Below, piece after piece: positions 12,271 through 23,353 of a stretch of DNA of 64,000 nucleotides. Position 1 is the first letter of the stretch. Each line of letters begins with the position of its first letter. The notes under the pieces are model-generated. The model ran no database searches. It was not told the DNA's origin and saw nothing but the letters and a program-made list of their open reading frames with translations. This DNA comes from Ehretia macrophylla (Eukaryota > Streptophyta > Magnoliopsida > Boraginales > Ehretiaceae). The stretch lies in NCBI GenBank assembly GCA_037974665.1, contig CM075764.1:120590325-120654324 (forward strand), given 5' to 3'. The position numbers were made by a program, and so were the translations under genes.

Positions 12271-12276
12271 TTATAG

Positions 12277-13320
12277 ATCATACCTCTATACTTCTTTTTC
12301 ATCAACCGGTTTACCTTATCTCAACTTTGTTAGAGCGTGATTGATGTGTCCATTGGAATCTCAATTCATTTTCTTTATTAAGCCCAATCTTTTTTTTGTA
12401 CTTTTGGGTACTTGGCTTGATTGATGAATATTTTTTCTTGAATTGTTTGATTGAGAGTTCAAGAGGGAACATTTGAGTCTTCTTTCATACTCATCTTTGA
12501 ATAACCTATGCAAGTACTTAGGGAAATCTCACAAAAAAAAGATTAGTTGCTCCAACAAGATCAAATAGTCCAACAAGGTCCTTGAATCAACTCTAGACAA
12601 AATTTAAGTGTGTTGACCTTAGTTGAATCAACTTGATATTTACCAACCATACATGGTATTGTTATCAAGTATCTATACTTGCAACAATGTAAATTTAAGA
12701 ATTGAAATCAAGTAAACATGTCTTCCTATCAATCATGTACACTCAATCAATGATACTTCAATAGTTATCTTTTTCTTTTGTATATGCTAATGAGATTAAC
12801 ATACTACTTTACCAATATCAAGAGACAAGTATAACCAGTATGTTCATTGCTATAACACAACATTTTCAACATTTTTTTTCAATTTGAGAAAGAAACCCAT
12901 TACGTTCACAAAAGATATTTGAATTTGAGAGTGCTCTTATACCTTTTGATGAATTAACTAGGATCCTATCGTTTGGATGATCTTTCACATCCTTTCAAAA
13001 TCTTAGGGATTTTGATCAATGCTTTGCTCATAGGATGTTTGTTGTTCATCTTGTTTTGATCTTTGATGCTCTTCCTCTTATAAGATTAGTTGTACTCCTT
13101 GATTGTATTAATCATTTGAAGCACTAGGAGATCCATCTTTTGAGTGCCTTTTCTTATCTATGTAGAACTTGGTTAATGTACTCTTTTGAGTTCTTGATTG
13201 CTTTGTCATGAACAAGTACAAACTTGTTGGTTTGATTCCTTTGTAATCTTGGTCTGACTTGTGAACATCCTTTCTTGATTTGTAGTGCGAGGAAGAACTT
13301 TGACTTTCCCTTTATTTGCT
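12277..13320 (-). pseudogene. scraps of Copia pol (integrase end, linker, RT end)
   Basis: Translating the minus strand in shifting frames gives pieces in the usual Copia order. At 13111-13134 there is an SPSASN linker motif. At 12880-12990 there is KDHPNDRILV followed, after more in-frame sequence, by FLSQI, the classic integrase-RT linker. At 12406-12432 comes IFINQAKYPK, and at 12277-12315 GKPVDEK then, one frame over, KYRGM, both from the C-terminal half of the reverse transcriptase. The RT catalytic core between them is deleted and stops and frameshifts are frequent. No functional Pol is possible. Confidence 0.65.
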
Positions 13321-14773
13321 TAATTAAAATACACTTTACATGCTTTAAGAAGTTATTCTCTTATTGAGATGCATTTGATGCACTAATATCTTTTCAAGAT
13401 GGAATCAAAATAAAACTCAAGCAAGCATGCTTTTTTTATTATTATATCATAATCAAATATTGTCATTATCATTGAGAATTTTCAAGATTCATGATAAACT
13501 ACATGTGTGTGCATGATAAAGAGAAGCCAAATATTTAAAATATTGCAATCATTACATATTTTCAGTATTTCAATGAGACATGTATGCACATATCATTTCC
13601 CAACATTTTGTTTAATGTTTTTCTATCATTAAAAAATGTGGATATTGTTTCTTGAAGTTCTTCAATATTCTTCCTCATTACTCCATTTCTTCTCTAGATG
13701 TAATAACATTTAAGTCAAGAAAAGAGCATATAATGTCATTCTTCTTTTGGACATTAAATGATCATATTCACTTATTCTTTCAACGCATTTTCATCAATTT
13801 AAAACTATTATTTTAAGCTCATAAGTTGCATCTCATTTGATCATGCATATCATTCAACCATTTATTTTGCACTTGCAAGAATTATCACATTCAACATTTG
13901 ATAATATCAAACTCAAGTACATATGATTCATTTGTAAGATATTTCATCTTTCTAAACACTTCAAATGTCATTCATACATGAGTATTCATTCATTCAATTT
14001 AATTTTATACCACAAAATTTAAACAAAAGAAATTGATTCATAGGTCACATGGGTGATAAGGTTCTTTTAGCTTCTATCTTCTACTACTAGAAGCTAGTTC
14101 ATTTTCTTCAAATGAGAACCTTAATTTTCTCAATATAACCTTTTAACATTCTTTGGAAGCACCTCAAATTCATTTTCACTAAAGTGTCTTCCATTGTACC
14201 AATGTATTCCTATCCAATTGGATGGATGATGTATCTCATATTCAAACACCAAGTATGGCTTAACTTATCCAATTCAAGGAATTATTAAGACAATAAAGAT
14301 TCTAACCATGATTATTTCACAAATCAACAAATCATCATCACAAAGAATTATCTTTTCTCATTTGACCTTTCTTGGCACGATTATCAAATTTTTCATTATA
14401 CAATTCTTTTCTAGCATTCAAACCATCAAGTTTACCATCTTCATTCAACACATGTATATTCAAAATCACATGACATAACAATGCATATAACATCTCATGC
14501 ATAGATTCATCAAACTCATTGGTATGATCATTTTCACTTAATTATCAAATAATGCATCATCATTTTCATTTTCAATCACATATGTATAATATCACATAGT
14601 TGATTAATCACATTGAATTTTAAAACATTCTCAAGAAGTGCATATAAAAAATAAGTTCAATACTATATATGCTTCCTCATCTCAAAGATCTTGCCTCTTT
14701 CATGAGTTGCATCACCATCATCTTTGGTGTTGCTTGACATTCCTACAACAAAGAAAGATCTAGGTACCCATCT
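13321..14773. other. eroded internal Copia sequence, no recognisable coding
   Basis: This should be the protease-integrase interval on the minus strand. Apart from a few codons directly after the gag stop (14770 down to about 14660) I could not recognise protein sequence. It is AT-rich with many stops in all frames. Confidence 0.5.
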
Positions 14774-15796
14774 TTAATTAGGTCTTCGGGGGTTAATCAC
14801 ATTTGTTGTGGCTTTAACAATCCATTTGTGTTTTAGCCACCATGGAACTTTTGTTTCATCATCAATTAGTTTCATATTATGAAATAGTGAAACAAGTTGT
14901 TCTATTTCATCACAATGTTGATTTACTTTAGAGGAATATGACACATTAAGATTTGAATATTTGAAAAAATATTTCTTCAAAAGATTTTGAGTGAGACATG
15001 GTTTATATCCTAACAAATTTAATTTACATGCTATGTATTGCAAACCATGCACAATATCCCATTTTTCTTTTTCCTTGCAAGATTTAGTGATTCTTTCATT
15101 CAACTCATCATACATTTTCTTCAAACAATAAATCTCATCTTTTAAGACTTTGTCAAACAAGAAAGTGTTTTCTATTTCAAACTTATAGTTGGTTTTAATA
15201 ACATGAGCATTCTTCTTTTCAAACTCTTTTAAATCAAGTATGACACATTTCACTTTTTCAATAATGCTCACATTTCTAGATATAGCAAATGTAAGTTCAT
15301 AATGAACACTAGAAATAGCTTCCTCCAAATCATCAATTGTATGATCATTGTTACTAGATGAGGAGCAATAAGATTCATAAGATAGGTTTACCTCTTCATC
15401 CATTATAACGAAGCATGCAACATTTTCTTCTTCTCTTGATTCTCCTCTATTATCTCCTTTTTGCTCTTGATATAGTTCTTCAAGGAGGTTCCATATCTCA
15501 TGGGCAGATGAACATTCTCGAATTTGTTCAAACTCTTTATCATTGAAAGCACAATAGAGAATATGCATAGCTTGAGCATTTTTCGTCAATTTGGCAATGT
15601 TTTGCTTGGTTGACTCATCTTCAACTTCGTATGGCCCATGCTCAACAATATGCCACAATGTGTAGTCCACGGATTGAATATATGTTGCCATATGATTCCT
15701 CCACCTCATGAAATTGGTTCCTGTAAACAAATGAGGTCTATCAATTGAATATCGTTCAATGTGAGGGGATGTAGTAGTATACGCTATTATCTTGAC
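14774..15796 (-). pseudogene. Copia gag remnant (internally shortened) with coiled-coil tail
   Basis: The open frame from the Met at 15730 has 318 codons. The same frame continues upstream without a stop to about 15800 and there reads ERYSIDRPHLFTGTNF, the usual start of plant Copia Gag, so the true start is further upstream. The N-terminal part matches the DUF4219/UBN2-type Gag region (FMRWRNHM, YTLWHIVEHGPY, AMHILYCAFNDKEFEQI, AHEIWNLLEELY). It then jumps straight into an acidic, coiled-coil-like region (EEEN..CFVIMDEE; EKVKCVILDLKEFEKK), so the rest of the UBN2 domain and the CCHC knuckle are missing. After the stop the same frame still reads RWVPRSFF, typical of the Gag-protease junction. 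It is a decayed retroelement gene. Confidence 0.8.
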
Positions 15797-15843
15797 TTTA
15801 CTAGATGTTAAGCTATATGTAAAGCCCTAGCCTTGATACCACT

Positions 15844-17378
15844 TGTTGTCATTTAATTAAACCTAAGAGGGGGGAGGGGGGTGAATTACATCATATAAAC
15901 AATAATACTACTTTTTCGATTAGTCAATATACTAGCAATAATTAATCAAAAACAATCTTAAATAGATATGCACTTTAGCAATATAAAATGTGAGTGAAAC
16001 AATTTATCAAACACTTGGCGTACATAAAATAATGCAAAGAGAGAGTTGAGAGAAAGAAATTGCAAATCGCGATTTTAGCGTGGTTCAACCCCCGCCTAAT
16101 CCACGACCTAAGCTCCCCGCTTAGGATTTCAACAATCTTCACTATGGTGGCTCTTCAAATGTTGGTGAGTCCATAAACCAACTACAATAGTGGTTCAAGC
16201 TTTTACAATAGAAAACAACTCTTCTCAATACAAAGCTTTCACTCCAACACCTTTGACAAGGAAATCATTTCTTACAAAGTGTTTAACTTTCTCTTTTGAT
16301 AAATGTTTGAGATTCACAATAAAAGCCCTCTTTTAGGGTAGATGAATACAATGAATGCTTCTCTCTCAATATTGCTCACAAATTCTTGCTTAAGTATAGC
16401 TCAATGATGATTTAAAGATAAAGATAATGAAAGAACTGAAGAGTAATTGCTTTGAACCAATTCTTTCAAAAATTGCAGTTGAGAGCACTTAATAGAGCTG
16501 GAAAAATGGTGTAATTAATGCTCCCAACGTTCACAAATGCCTATATTTTGAATCATTATTTTTGGCCCGACCGGTCGACCCTTATTCGCCGGTCGACCGG
16601 TCAAGAGACCCTCGTCCGGTGAACAGGTCTCGGGCGGACGACCTTTTGGCCACCGGTCGACCGGTTGCCATGGGGTCGTCCGGTGGAATCAAAACTGCCA
16701 GGGTTGGGTTTTAAAAGGTGTTTCTTTTGAACACTTTTTGTAAAACATTTTTCAAATATTTCAAAACAATATTTGAGAATCATTGTTAAGCATATACCAT
16801 TTGCAAGACCCAAAACCCCAGTCAAGTCCCAATCGGTACCCCTTATGACTTCCGTCTCAATCCTTATAACTTTATTTTCATCTACAAAGATTTTCACTTG
16901 AATCTTTACAACTTGAGCTTTGTAAAGATCTTGACAAAATGACACTTGGGCTTGATCATGTTGAGCTCTTCATTTTATCTTCATGATTAGATCATTTGAG
17001 CTTGATCAATATCATTCTGCATGAACTTGCTCTTGAGCTTGTATAACATTGATATTCACAAAGTGCTTTTACCATCTCTTCAATCTTCCTTCTTTAGGAC
17101 AAGATCTTAGTTAGGGTGATCACATCTTGAATCTTTATAGATCTTGACTATTAAAATACTTTGATCTTCTCGTTGAAGGATGCCTTTTGCTTGATCATTA
17201 CTTTTCATAAGCATTACTCCAATCCTTATGAGCTTACTTAATATGTTGAATATCCTTCAAGCTTTGACTAATTCTCAAACAACAAACTCATTACAAGATA
17301 TGATTAGTCAATGAATCAATTTCATAATCAAGATTTAGTTATCATCAAAATATAGGATTTAAAGCCTTTAGGCTAACA
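15844..17378 (-). repeat. 5' LTR of the Copia element (right copy)
   Basis: About 1535 bp, TGTTG...TAACA on the plus strand. It carries three GGTCGACC-type palindromes (about 16568-16580, 16588-16600 and 16652-16665) in an unusually GC-rich patch. On the minus strand the primer-binding site follows directly at 15830-15841. Confidence 0.9.
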
Positions 17379-17383
17379 AAAAC

Positions 17384-19000
17384 TTAGCTAAATTATGGAT
17401 TTAATTTTTGGCACTATTTTTTTATTGAATTTTTTTGACAACCTTATAAAAACCCATATACTTCTATATGAAATTTGGAAAAAGAAGATTGCTGAATTAT
17501 GACTTAATCTTTGATATACTTTTACAAAACTTAGATAAATTATAGACTTAGTTTTTGGCACATTTTTTGTCGAAATTTTTTTGGCACCTTCATACGTATT
17601 TGAAACCAATATATTTATACAAAAAATTTGAAAAGAAAATTAGCAATATTTTTTTTCTATATAGATATTAATTTTTAATTAACATGGAAATTTTTATTAC
17701 GTTGGAGTTTCTCTAAACCTCTCTCAATTATTAAAATCTTAGATTTATTAAATTATATCTATCTATTAATATTACAAAGGAACAATTATTACGCCACGTG
17801 TAAGCAAATAAGCATTCCTCAAGTTATAATCATCATGTCACGTGTAAGCAAATAACCACTCTTTCTAAAAAATAATATTATCCTTGAATAAGTGATGCAA
17901 TTTGTTTACTTATTATATTTACTCATCACTATTAATTTTATTTTATGCTGCAGGAAATTGGTGTAATATCACAGTGCTTTGAAAATGTTGTCGAGGGGTT
18001 TAAGTTTCTGTGTCACATCCTCAAAGAAGGTTTGGGATAGGCAATAGATAGAGAGAATGATAAAATTGGATTTGAGATGTACCTTACTAAACCGAGGAAG
18101 ATGATTAAGGAAGAGAAAGATTTGTATTCAAGAGTCATTCACTGATTTTGTTCAATTTTTATTGTTTGATGGTTTATATATCATGTGATATTTATGATCT
18201 ACTACAAAGTTATTTTTGTACTTTATTTTGATATTATACTTATTTTTGATATTTTTCAATATAATATTGCATATTGTTTCTATCGATCTTTCTGGAAAAT
18301 GTTTTTGAAATAAACTTTTCAGGAAGCCAATAAACTTTCCACGAAATTAAAAAAAGAAAAGAAAATTAGCAATAATTATTTCCTATATAGATATTAATTT
18401 TTAATTATTAGAATCATTTAGGATACCATGTATCGTCATCAATCGAATGATGTAATTAGCTCAGTATTTCCTAGGATATTATGTCCATTCTTTTCTTTTT
18501 TTTGGTCAAAGTTTTTTTGGCACCTTTCTATGTATTGAAACCAATATATTTCTACAAAAAAAATTGAAAAAAATGAGCAATAATTTTTAGTTATGGGAAT
18601 CATTTGAGAGACCATATTGTCATAAATCAAATGATATAATTGGCTCAATATTTTTTAGAATACTATGTTCATTCTTTTTTTTTAGTCATAATATCTTCAT
18701 TTTAGACCATGCAGTTTTGGTCCCAATTTGATAGAGGTTTAACATGATTTTTTTTTTTATGTTGGAGTTTGCTTAAAATTCTAATTTATTAAATTATATA
18801 TCTATCAACATTATAAAGTAACAACAACCTTGTCACGTATAAGCAAAAGAACATCCCTCTAGAAAAAGCCATCATGCAACATGTAAGTAAATAAATTAGC
18901 CTCCTTAAGAAAATTATATTTATAATTTTGAATTTACTTGATTGACAAATCCAAACATACAACCAACCATTAGATTAAATTTAAGCAAATTAATACCCCT
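17384..19000. repeat. diverged tandem modules around a possible captured exon
   Basis: Blocks recur in order with divergence. GGCACATTTTTTGTCGAAA.. then CAATATATTTATAC then GAAAATTAGCAATA (about 17555-17670) recurs near 18340-18400 and 18505-18590. CTATATAGATATTAATTTTTAATTA occurs near 17658 and 18382. TTTATTAAATTATAT.. followed by CTATC, A-rich sequence, AACAA and CACGT.TAAGCAAA occurs near 17740-17870 and 18780-18890. A related stretch (AGAGAACAACCATTTTGCCATGTGTCG) lies near 7670. The Copia element was inserted inside this array. Confidence 0.55.
17954..18145 (+). pseudogene. exon-like fragment inside the repeat field, family unknown
   Basis: A CTGCAG acceptor-like site at 17948-17953 is followed by 63 codons with only one internal stop (TAG, 18038-18040), ending in TGA (18143-18145). 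The composition is much less AT-rich than its surroundings and gives protein-like sequence (EIGVISQCFENVVEGFKF; later IGFEMYLTKPRKMIKEEK). I do not recognise the protein. A last exon captured by a Helitron-type element is the most likely reading; a chance frame is the alternative. Confidence 0.35.
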
Positions 19001-20800
19001 ACTAAAAAATAAAAATGCTATCCAGTGGTGTGAAAATTTTCAATTTTGTACTATTCCGATCTTAAATACATCTTATAAAACAAAATTCACATACAAAACT
19101 AACCAACATATTTATTAAATTAGATTATGTCTAAGGTTTGTATTCTAGGTATCGTAGGAATGTATCTTATCTTCAGTTAAACTTCTTTTATCTCTATCTG
19201 TAGAAGTGTATTTAACAAAACCTATAAACACAACTTCTTTATATTTTTGAATCAAATTATTATGAATTTGTATGAGTTGTAGTCTTTTTCTCCCATTTTT
19301 GCTTCTCATTCAAGTGTTGCTGTGCATTAGTCACTTGAAAATGAGATTATTTACCTTTCTTTCTTTAATTGTTCTTTAATGAGGCACTGTTATTGTTATT
19401 GCTTATTATATTATTTTTTTTGTCAAATTATTATTATGCTTCGAATGCCTCAAATATTGAAATGCAATATTTACTTAATAATTTTAGTTTATTTTGACAA
19501 AACTACAATTTAAAAACTTCAAGTTAATGCATATCCATTAAATTCCAGTTCAGTGAGGTTTTACAATTTCATTCTCATGGTTATCTTGATGTAGATAAGG
19601 AAGGTAGACTTCTATCCATTTAAATATTAAAAAAATTCAGATCTTAACAAACATATGCAAGTTTCAACACTGGTTTGTTACATAAAATACAATGTTAAAG
19701 AGTTTGAGAGAACATCCACAATTGAATTTACAACGTGTATAGTTGCTGCAAAAAGGTATAATGATTCAAGCACAACAATTGTAGACGTTCATCACATGGT
19801 ATCTTGCTACTATTTTTTACTTCCCTTTTTTATTTTACATGATATGCATTTATGGGAAACATAATAACAAATTTGGGTATATGTAAACAATAGTGGCAAA
19901 AAAAAAAAATAGTAATTTAGGAGTTTATAATGTCTTCAACTTGAATTAGATTTATATTGTGCTTCATAAAAGGTGGAGATTTCACATAACTACCTAAATT
20001 GGTATCTCTGTTACATAGACATACAGTTCCAATATGTACCATCTCTTAACCATATTTTATTATATACTTTTTTCAAATATTGGCCAAGGAAAAAGGATTA
20101 ACAAATCGTAGCTTTTTGTTAGAGTTGCATTGTGTATGATCCTGAAAGAGTTGTTTATATCTATACACATTCTATAAGCAAAGCAACAACTATTTCAGAA
20201 TTCAGCGCCCCAAAGTTCTCAAGTGACCTGTCATAGTATGTAAGTAATTAATTGTTCATAAAGATTACAATTACAAGTTGACTAACTTTAAACAAAAAGT
20301 ATAAAATTATCCTTTAAAATTTATTACCTGGTCTGTTTTTAATTTCATTATAGCAATAGATGTCTCTTCTTAAATTAAATATAATTTTAAAAAAAATACT
20401 TGATCAAGTGTACAATGGTACAAATACAATCATGGATATTAATAATGATAACTTTAAATTCCTTTTTATATTCACCGAATGATGTTTATATTAACAATTG
20501 TAATTTTAACGGTGCTTACAGTAATAGGAGTTGCTAGACCCTTTTTCAAATAAAATAAATTATCATAGTTCTATTATGAATATGATCCAGAAAATGTCAC
20601 AAATGCATTCCATAATTTGTCGAATTGTTTCAAATGTTGAAAATATTCTTCTAAACATAATAGATAACGCACAGCAAGAGAAAAGTATTTTCACTTCTAT
20701 CTTAAAGCACTATTATGCTACAAGTAATCAAATAAGTACAATTTCAATAAATAAATAAATAAATCTTACTTCTATCTAAAAGACTTAAATATTTGATTTA
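19001..20800. other. AT-rich interior of the repeat field, no gene
   Basis: Short frames at 19655-19864 and 20531-20758 have no recognisable domain, start context or splice sites. I see no gene. Confidence 0.5.
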
Positions 20801-20829
20801 TAAATGAAAATTCAATTAAAAATAAATAA

Positions 20830-22680
20830 ATAAGCGGAAAAAATTCTACATCATTTTTTAAATGACAAAGCCTACCTCACAAAATAATTTTATTTTTTAA
20901 TTAAAAGCTTAATCAATTTACAAAATTCACTTAATATAGAAAAAATTACATTCATGAATCATAAAAAGGTGGAAAAAAATCCACATTCATTTTTTAAATG
21001 AAATATTTTTTATCATAAAATTGTTTTATTTTTTAATTGAAAGCTTGGTAAATTTAAAATTTTCAATCTCACAAAAAAAGGAAGAAGAATCTCACTTACA
21101 TCTAATAAATTTAATATTCGATTCACACTTATCTTCATATGTTATTTTTTGTGTTAAATGACATGTAGATAATAACAAAATGAAAACAAGTTTATGTGGT
21201 AGATATTATAAATAAAAATAAAATTAAAAAATTACATTTGTCTTCATTTGTTATGTTATGTTATTTATTTATTTATGATCTTATTTTCCATCTTAAAAGC
21301 TTCGTAACAATGGTTAGGCATCATCCAACATAGAACTTTTCTTTTTTTTGGTCAAAAATAAAATTGCATTGAAAAAGAGATCCAACATTGAACTTTTTTA
21401 ATTTTATTTTTTTGGTCAAAACTAAAATTGCATTGAAAAGAGGTATAAGTTGAACTTCTCTTTTTTTCTTTTGGTCCAAAATGAAATTACATTAAAAAAA
21501 GAAGTTAGATGCGTACTTTTCTTCTTCTTTTTTTTTTTTTTTATCAAAAATAAAATTTCATCGAGAAAAATGTCCATTTTCTTTCTTTTTATTTCTATCT
21601 AAAAAAATTACACATTCGACTCGTATATTGAAATTTAAATTTAAAATCGTAAATAATCAAAAAATCTGCCTTTATTGTTTAAATAATAAAACCTCCCTCA
21701 TAAAATTACTTTATTTTTCAATTAAAAGCTTGATTAATTTAGAAAATTCAATTTCATATAGTAAAAATTACATAAAAGAGTCATAAATAAGTGAAAAAAA
21801 GTTGACATTCATTTTTTAAATGACAAAGCCTCCCTCATAAAAATTGATTTATACTTTAATTAAAATATTGATTAATTTAAAAAAATAAAGCTCACAAAAA
21901 AGAGAATCTTACTATATCCAAAAGATTAAATATTTGATACATATTTGTCTTTACCTGTCATTTTCTGTGTTAAATGGCACGTATTGAAATGAAAACAAAT
22001 TTAGGTGGTATATATTATCAGTAAAATCAAATTATGGGAATTATATTTATCTTCATCTGTTATGTTTTCTTAGTTATTTATGATTTTCTTTGTCATCTCT
22101 TTAGCTTCTTAGCAATGATTAGATTTGGTCCAATGTGGAACTTTTCTTTTTGTTTTTTGTCAAAAATAAAGTTTGATTGAAAAACAGATTCAACATTGAA
22201 CTCGTCCTTTTTTTTTGATAAAGAATGGAATTGCATTAAAGAAGAGGTCCAAGTTGAACTTTCTTTTTCTTGATAAAAAATAAAATTATAATGAAAAGAG
22301 GTCCAATGCAAAACTTCTTTTTTTGGTTAAAAATGAAACTATATTGACAAAGAAGCTATATATGAATTTTTTGTTTTGGGTAAAAAATGAAATTGCTCAA
22401 GGAAAAGCCTAATGTGAAAATTTTATTTTATTTTTAGTCAAAAAAAAAATGCATGGAAAAAGTGGTCCAATATGGAACTTCTTTTTTTTTGGTAAACAAT
22501 GAAATTTGTATTGAAAAAGAGGTCTAGCATGTGACTTTTATTTTTTTGGGGTAAAAAATAAATTTAGATTGAGAAAAGATCTAAAGTGGATTTTTTTTTT
22601 TTTTTTTGGTAAAAATAAAATTTCACTAAAAAGAGGTCCAACAAGGAACTTTCATTACATTGGACCTTGCTTAAATGATT
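20830..22680. repeat. minisatellite of ~60-bp units within a ~820-bp higher-order duplication
   Basis: A unit of the type GAACTTTTCTTTTTTTTGG.. then TCAAAAATAAAATTGCATTGA then AAAAGAGGTCCAACATT is repeated about four times at 21327-21590 and about nine times at 22130-22670, with heavy divergence and T-run length variation. Each block is preceded by the same larger segment: AAATGACAAAGCCTCCCTCA.., AATTAAAAGCTTGATTAATTTA.., then TCTTCATCTGTTATGTT.., at about 20860-21330 and 21660-22130. This is satellite-like, non-coding DNA as often found inside Helitrons. Confidence 0.65.
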
Positions 22681-23074
22681 TTCAATTAAAATCTTAATTT
22701 ATTAAATTAGATTATGATTATATCTTCAAGTTCTATTCTATGTATTTTAAGACTCTATCTTATCTTCATTTAAACTCATTTATTTCTATTTGAAAAAAAA
22801 AATTTAGAAAAGAACAAAACAATAAAAAACTTAAGATACAACAACCTGAGGAAAGGAGATACATATATGTATCTTTTGAAAGTTTGATCTATGTAAAATA
22901 ATGTTTACTGTCACATTTTTAAAAATATAAGTGCTTATATTTGTTTTTTTGTTTTTTTTTTTTTTGTAATGACATAGTATTTAGAGTATCTATAGATTAT
23001 AACCTCTCAATAATGTAATTGAAAAATTGAATTAATTAATTGTATGTTTCAATATTTTAAAATATTTATTTCAC

Positions 23075-23103
23075 ACCTGTGTATCTCACAGGTATAAGAC
23101 TAG
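23075..23103 (+). mobile_element. Helitron-type 3' terminus (hairpin plus CTAG)
   Basis: A perfect 7-bp stem ACCTGTG / CACAGGT (23075-23081 and 23087-23093) with a 5-base loop is followed six bases later by CTAG (23100-23103) and a T. Helitrons end in a short hairpin shortly before CTRR and insert between A and T, so this fits. The element would extend leftwards over the repeat field. The 5' end is unclear: candidate TC starts (17758, 18801) sit inside repeated sequence and cannot be told apart. Confidence 0.5.
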
Positions 23104-23353
23104 TGTCTGTTTAATACACAATCAAACAAGCTATATTACGTAGAACGAGCATTAGTAGTATTTCATGCCACAAGTAGCTCGTTTATTTCAAGATACTATT
23201 GCACGAAAAAGTTGACAAACCCTAGTATAATTTTACTATTACACAAGGACACACACAACACACGTTACACTACACACACTTCCAAGTGCATCATGATGAA
23301 ACTCGGTGATGCCACAATTTGCTATTATTTTTTCATGTCCAATCATCATCTAA

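Larger units (their letters stand above)
9041..17383 (-). mobile_element. complete but decayed Ty1/Copia LTR retrotransposon, minus strand
   Basis: Two LTRs (9046-10541 and 15844-17378) flank about 5.3 kb of internal DNA. A 5-bp duplication AAAAC borders both ends (9041-9045 and 17379-17383). On the minus strand the 5' LTR (the right copy) ends in CAACA, and two bases later comes a primer-binding site TGGTATCAAGGC (15830-15841), close to initiator Met-tRNA complementarity. A degraded polypurine tract reading AAAAAGTGAGAGA lies against the 3' LTR (10542-10554). Gag is still open over 318 codons; pol survives only as frameshifted scraps. The LTRs differ by scattered substitutions and small indels, so the insertion is not recent. 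The left LTR terminus is TA instead of TG. Confidence 0.9.

Noticed and set aside
17758..18801. Helitron 5' ends at 17758 or 18801
   Set aside because: Similarity between the two candidates continues upstream of the supposed TC start, so they are positions in a repeat unit, not proven termini.
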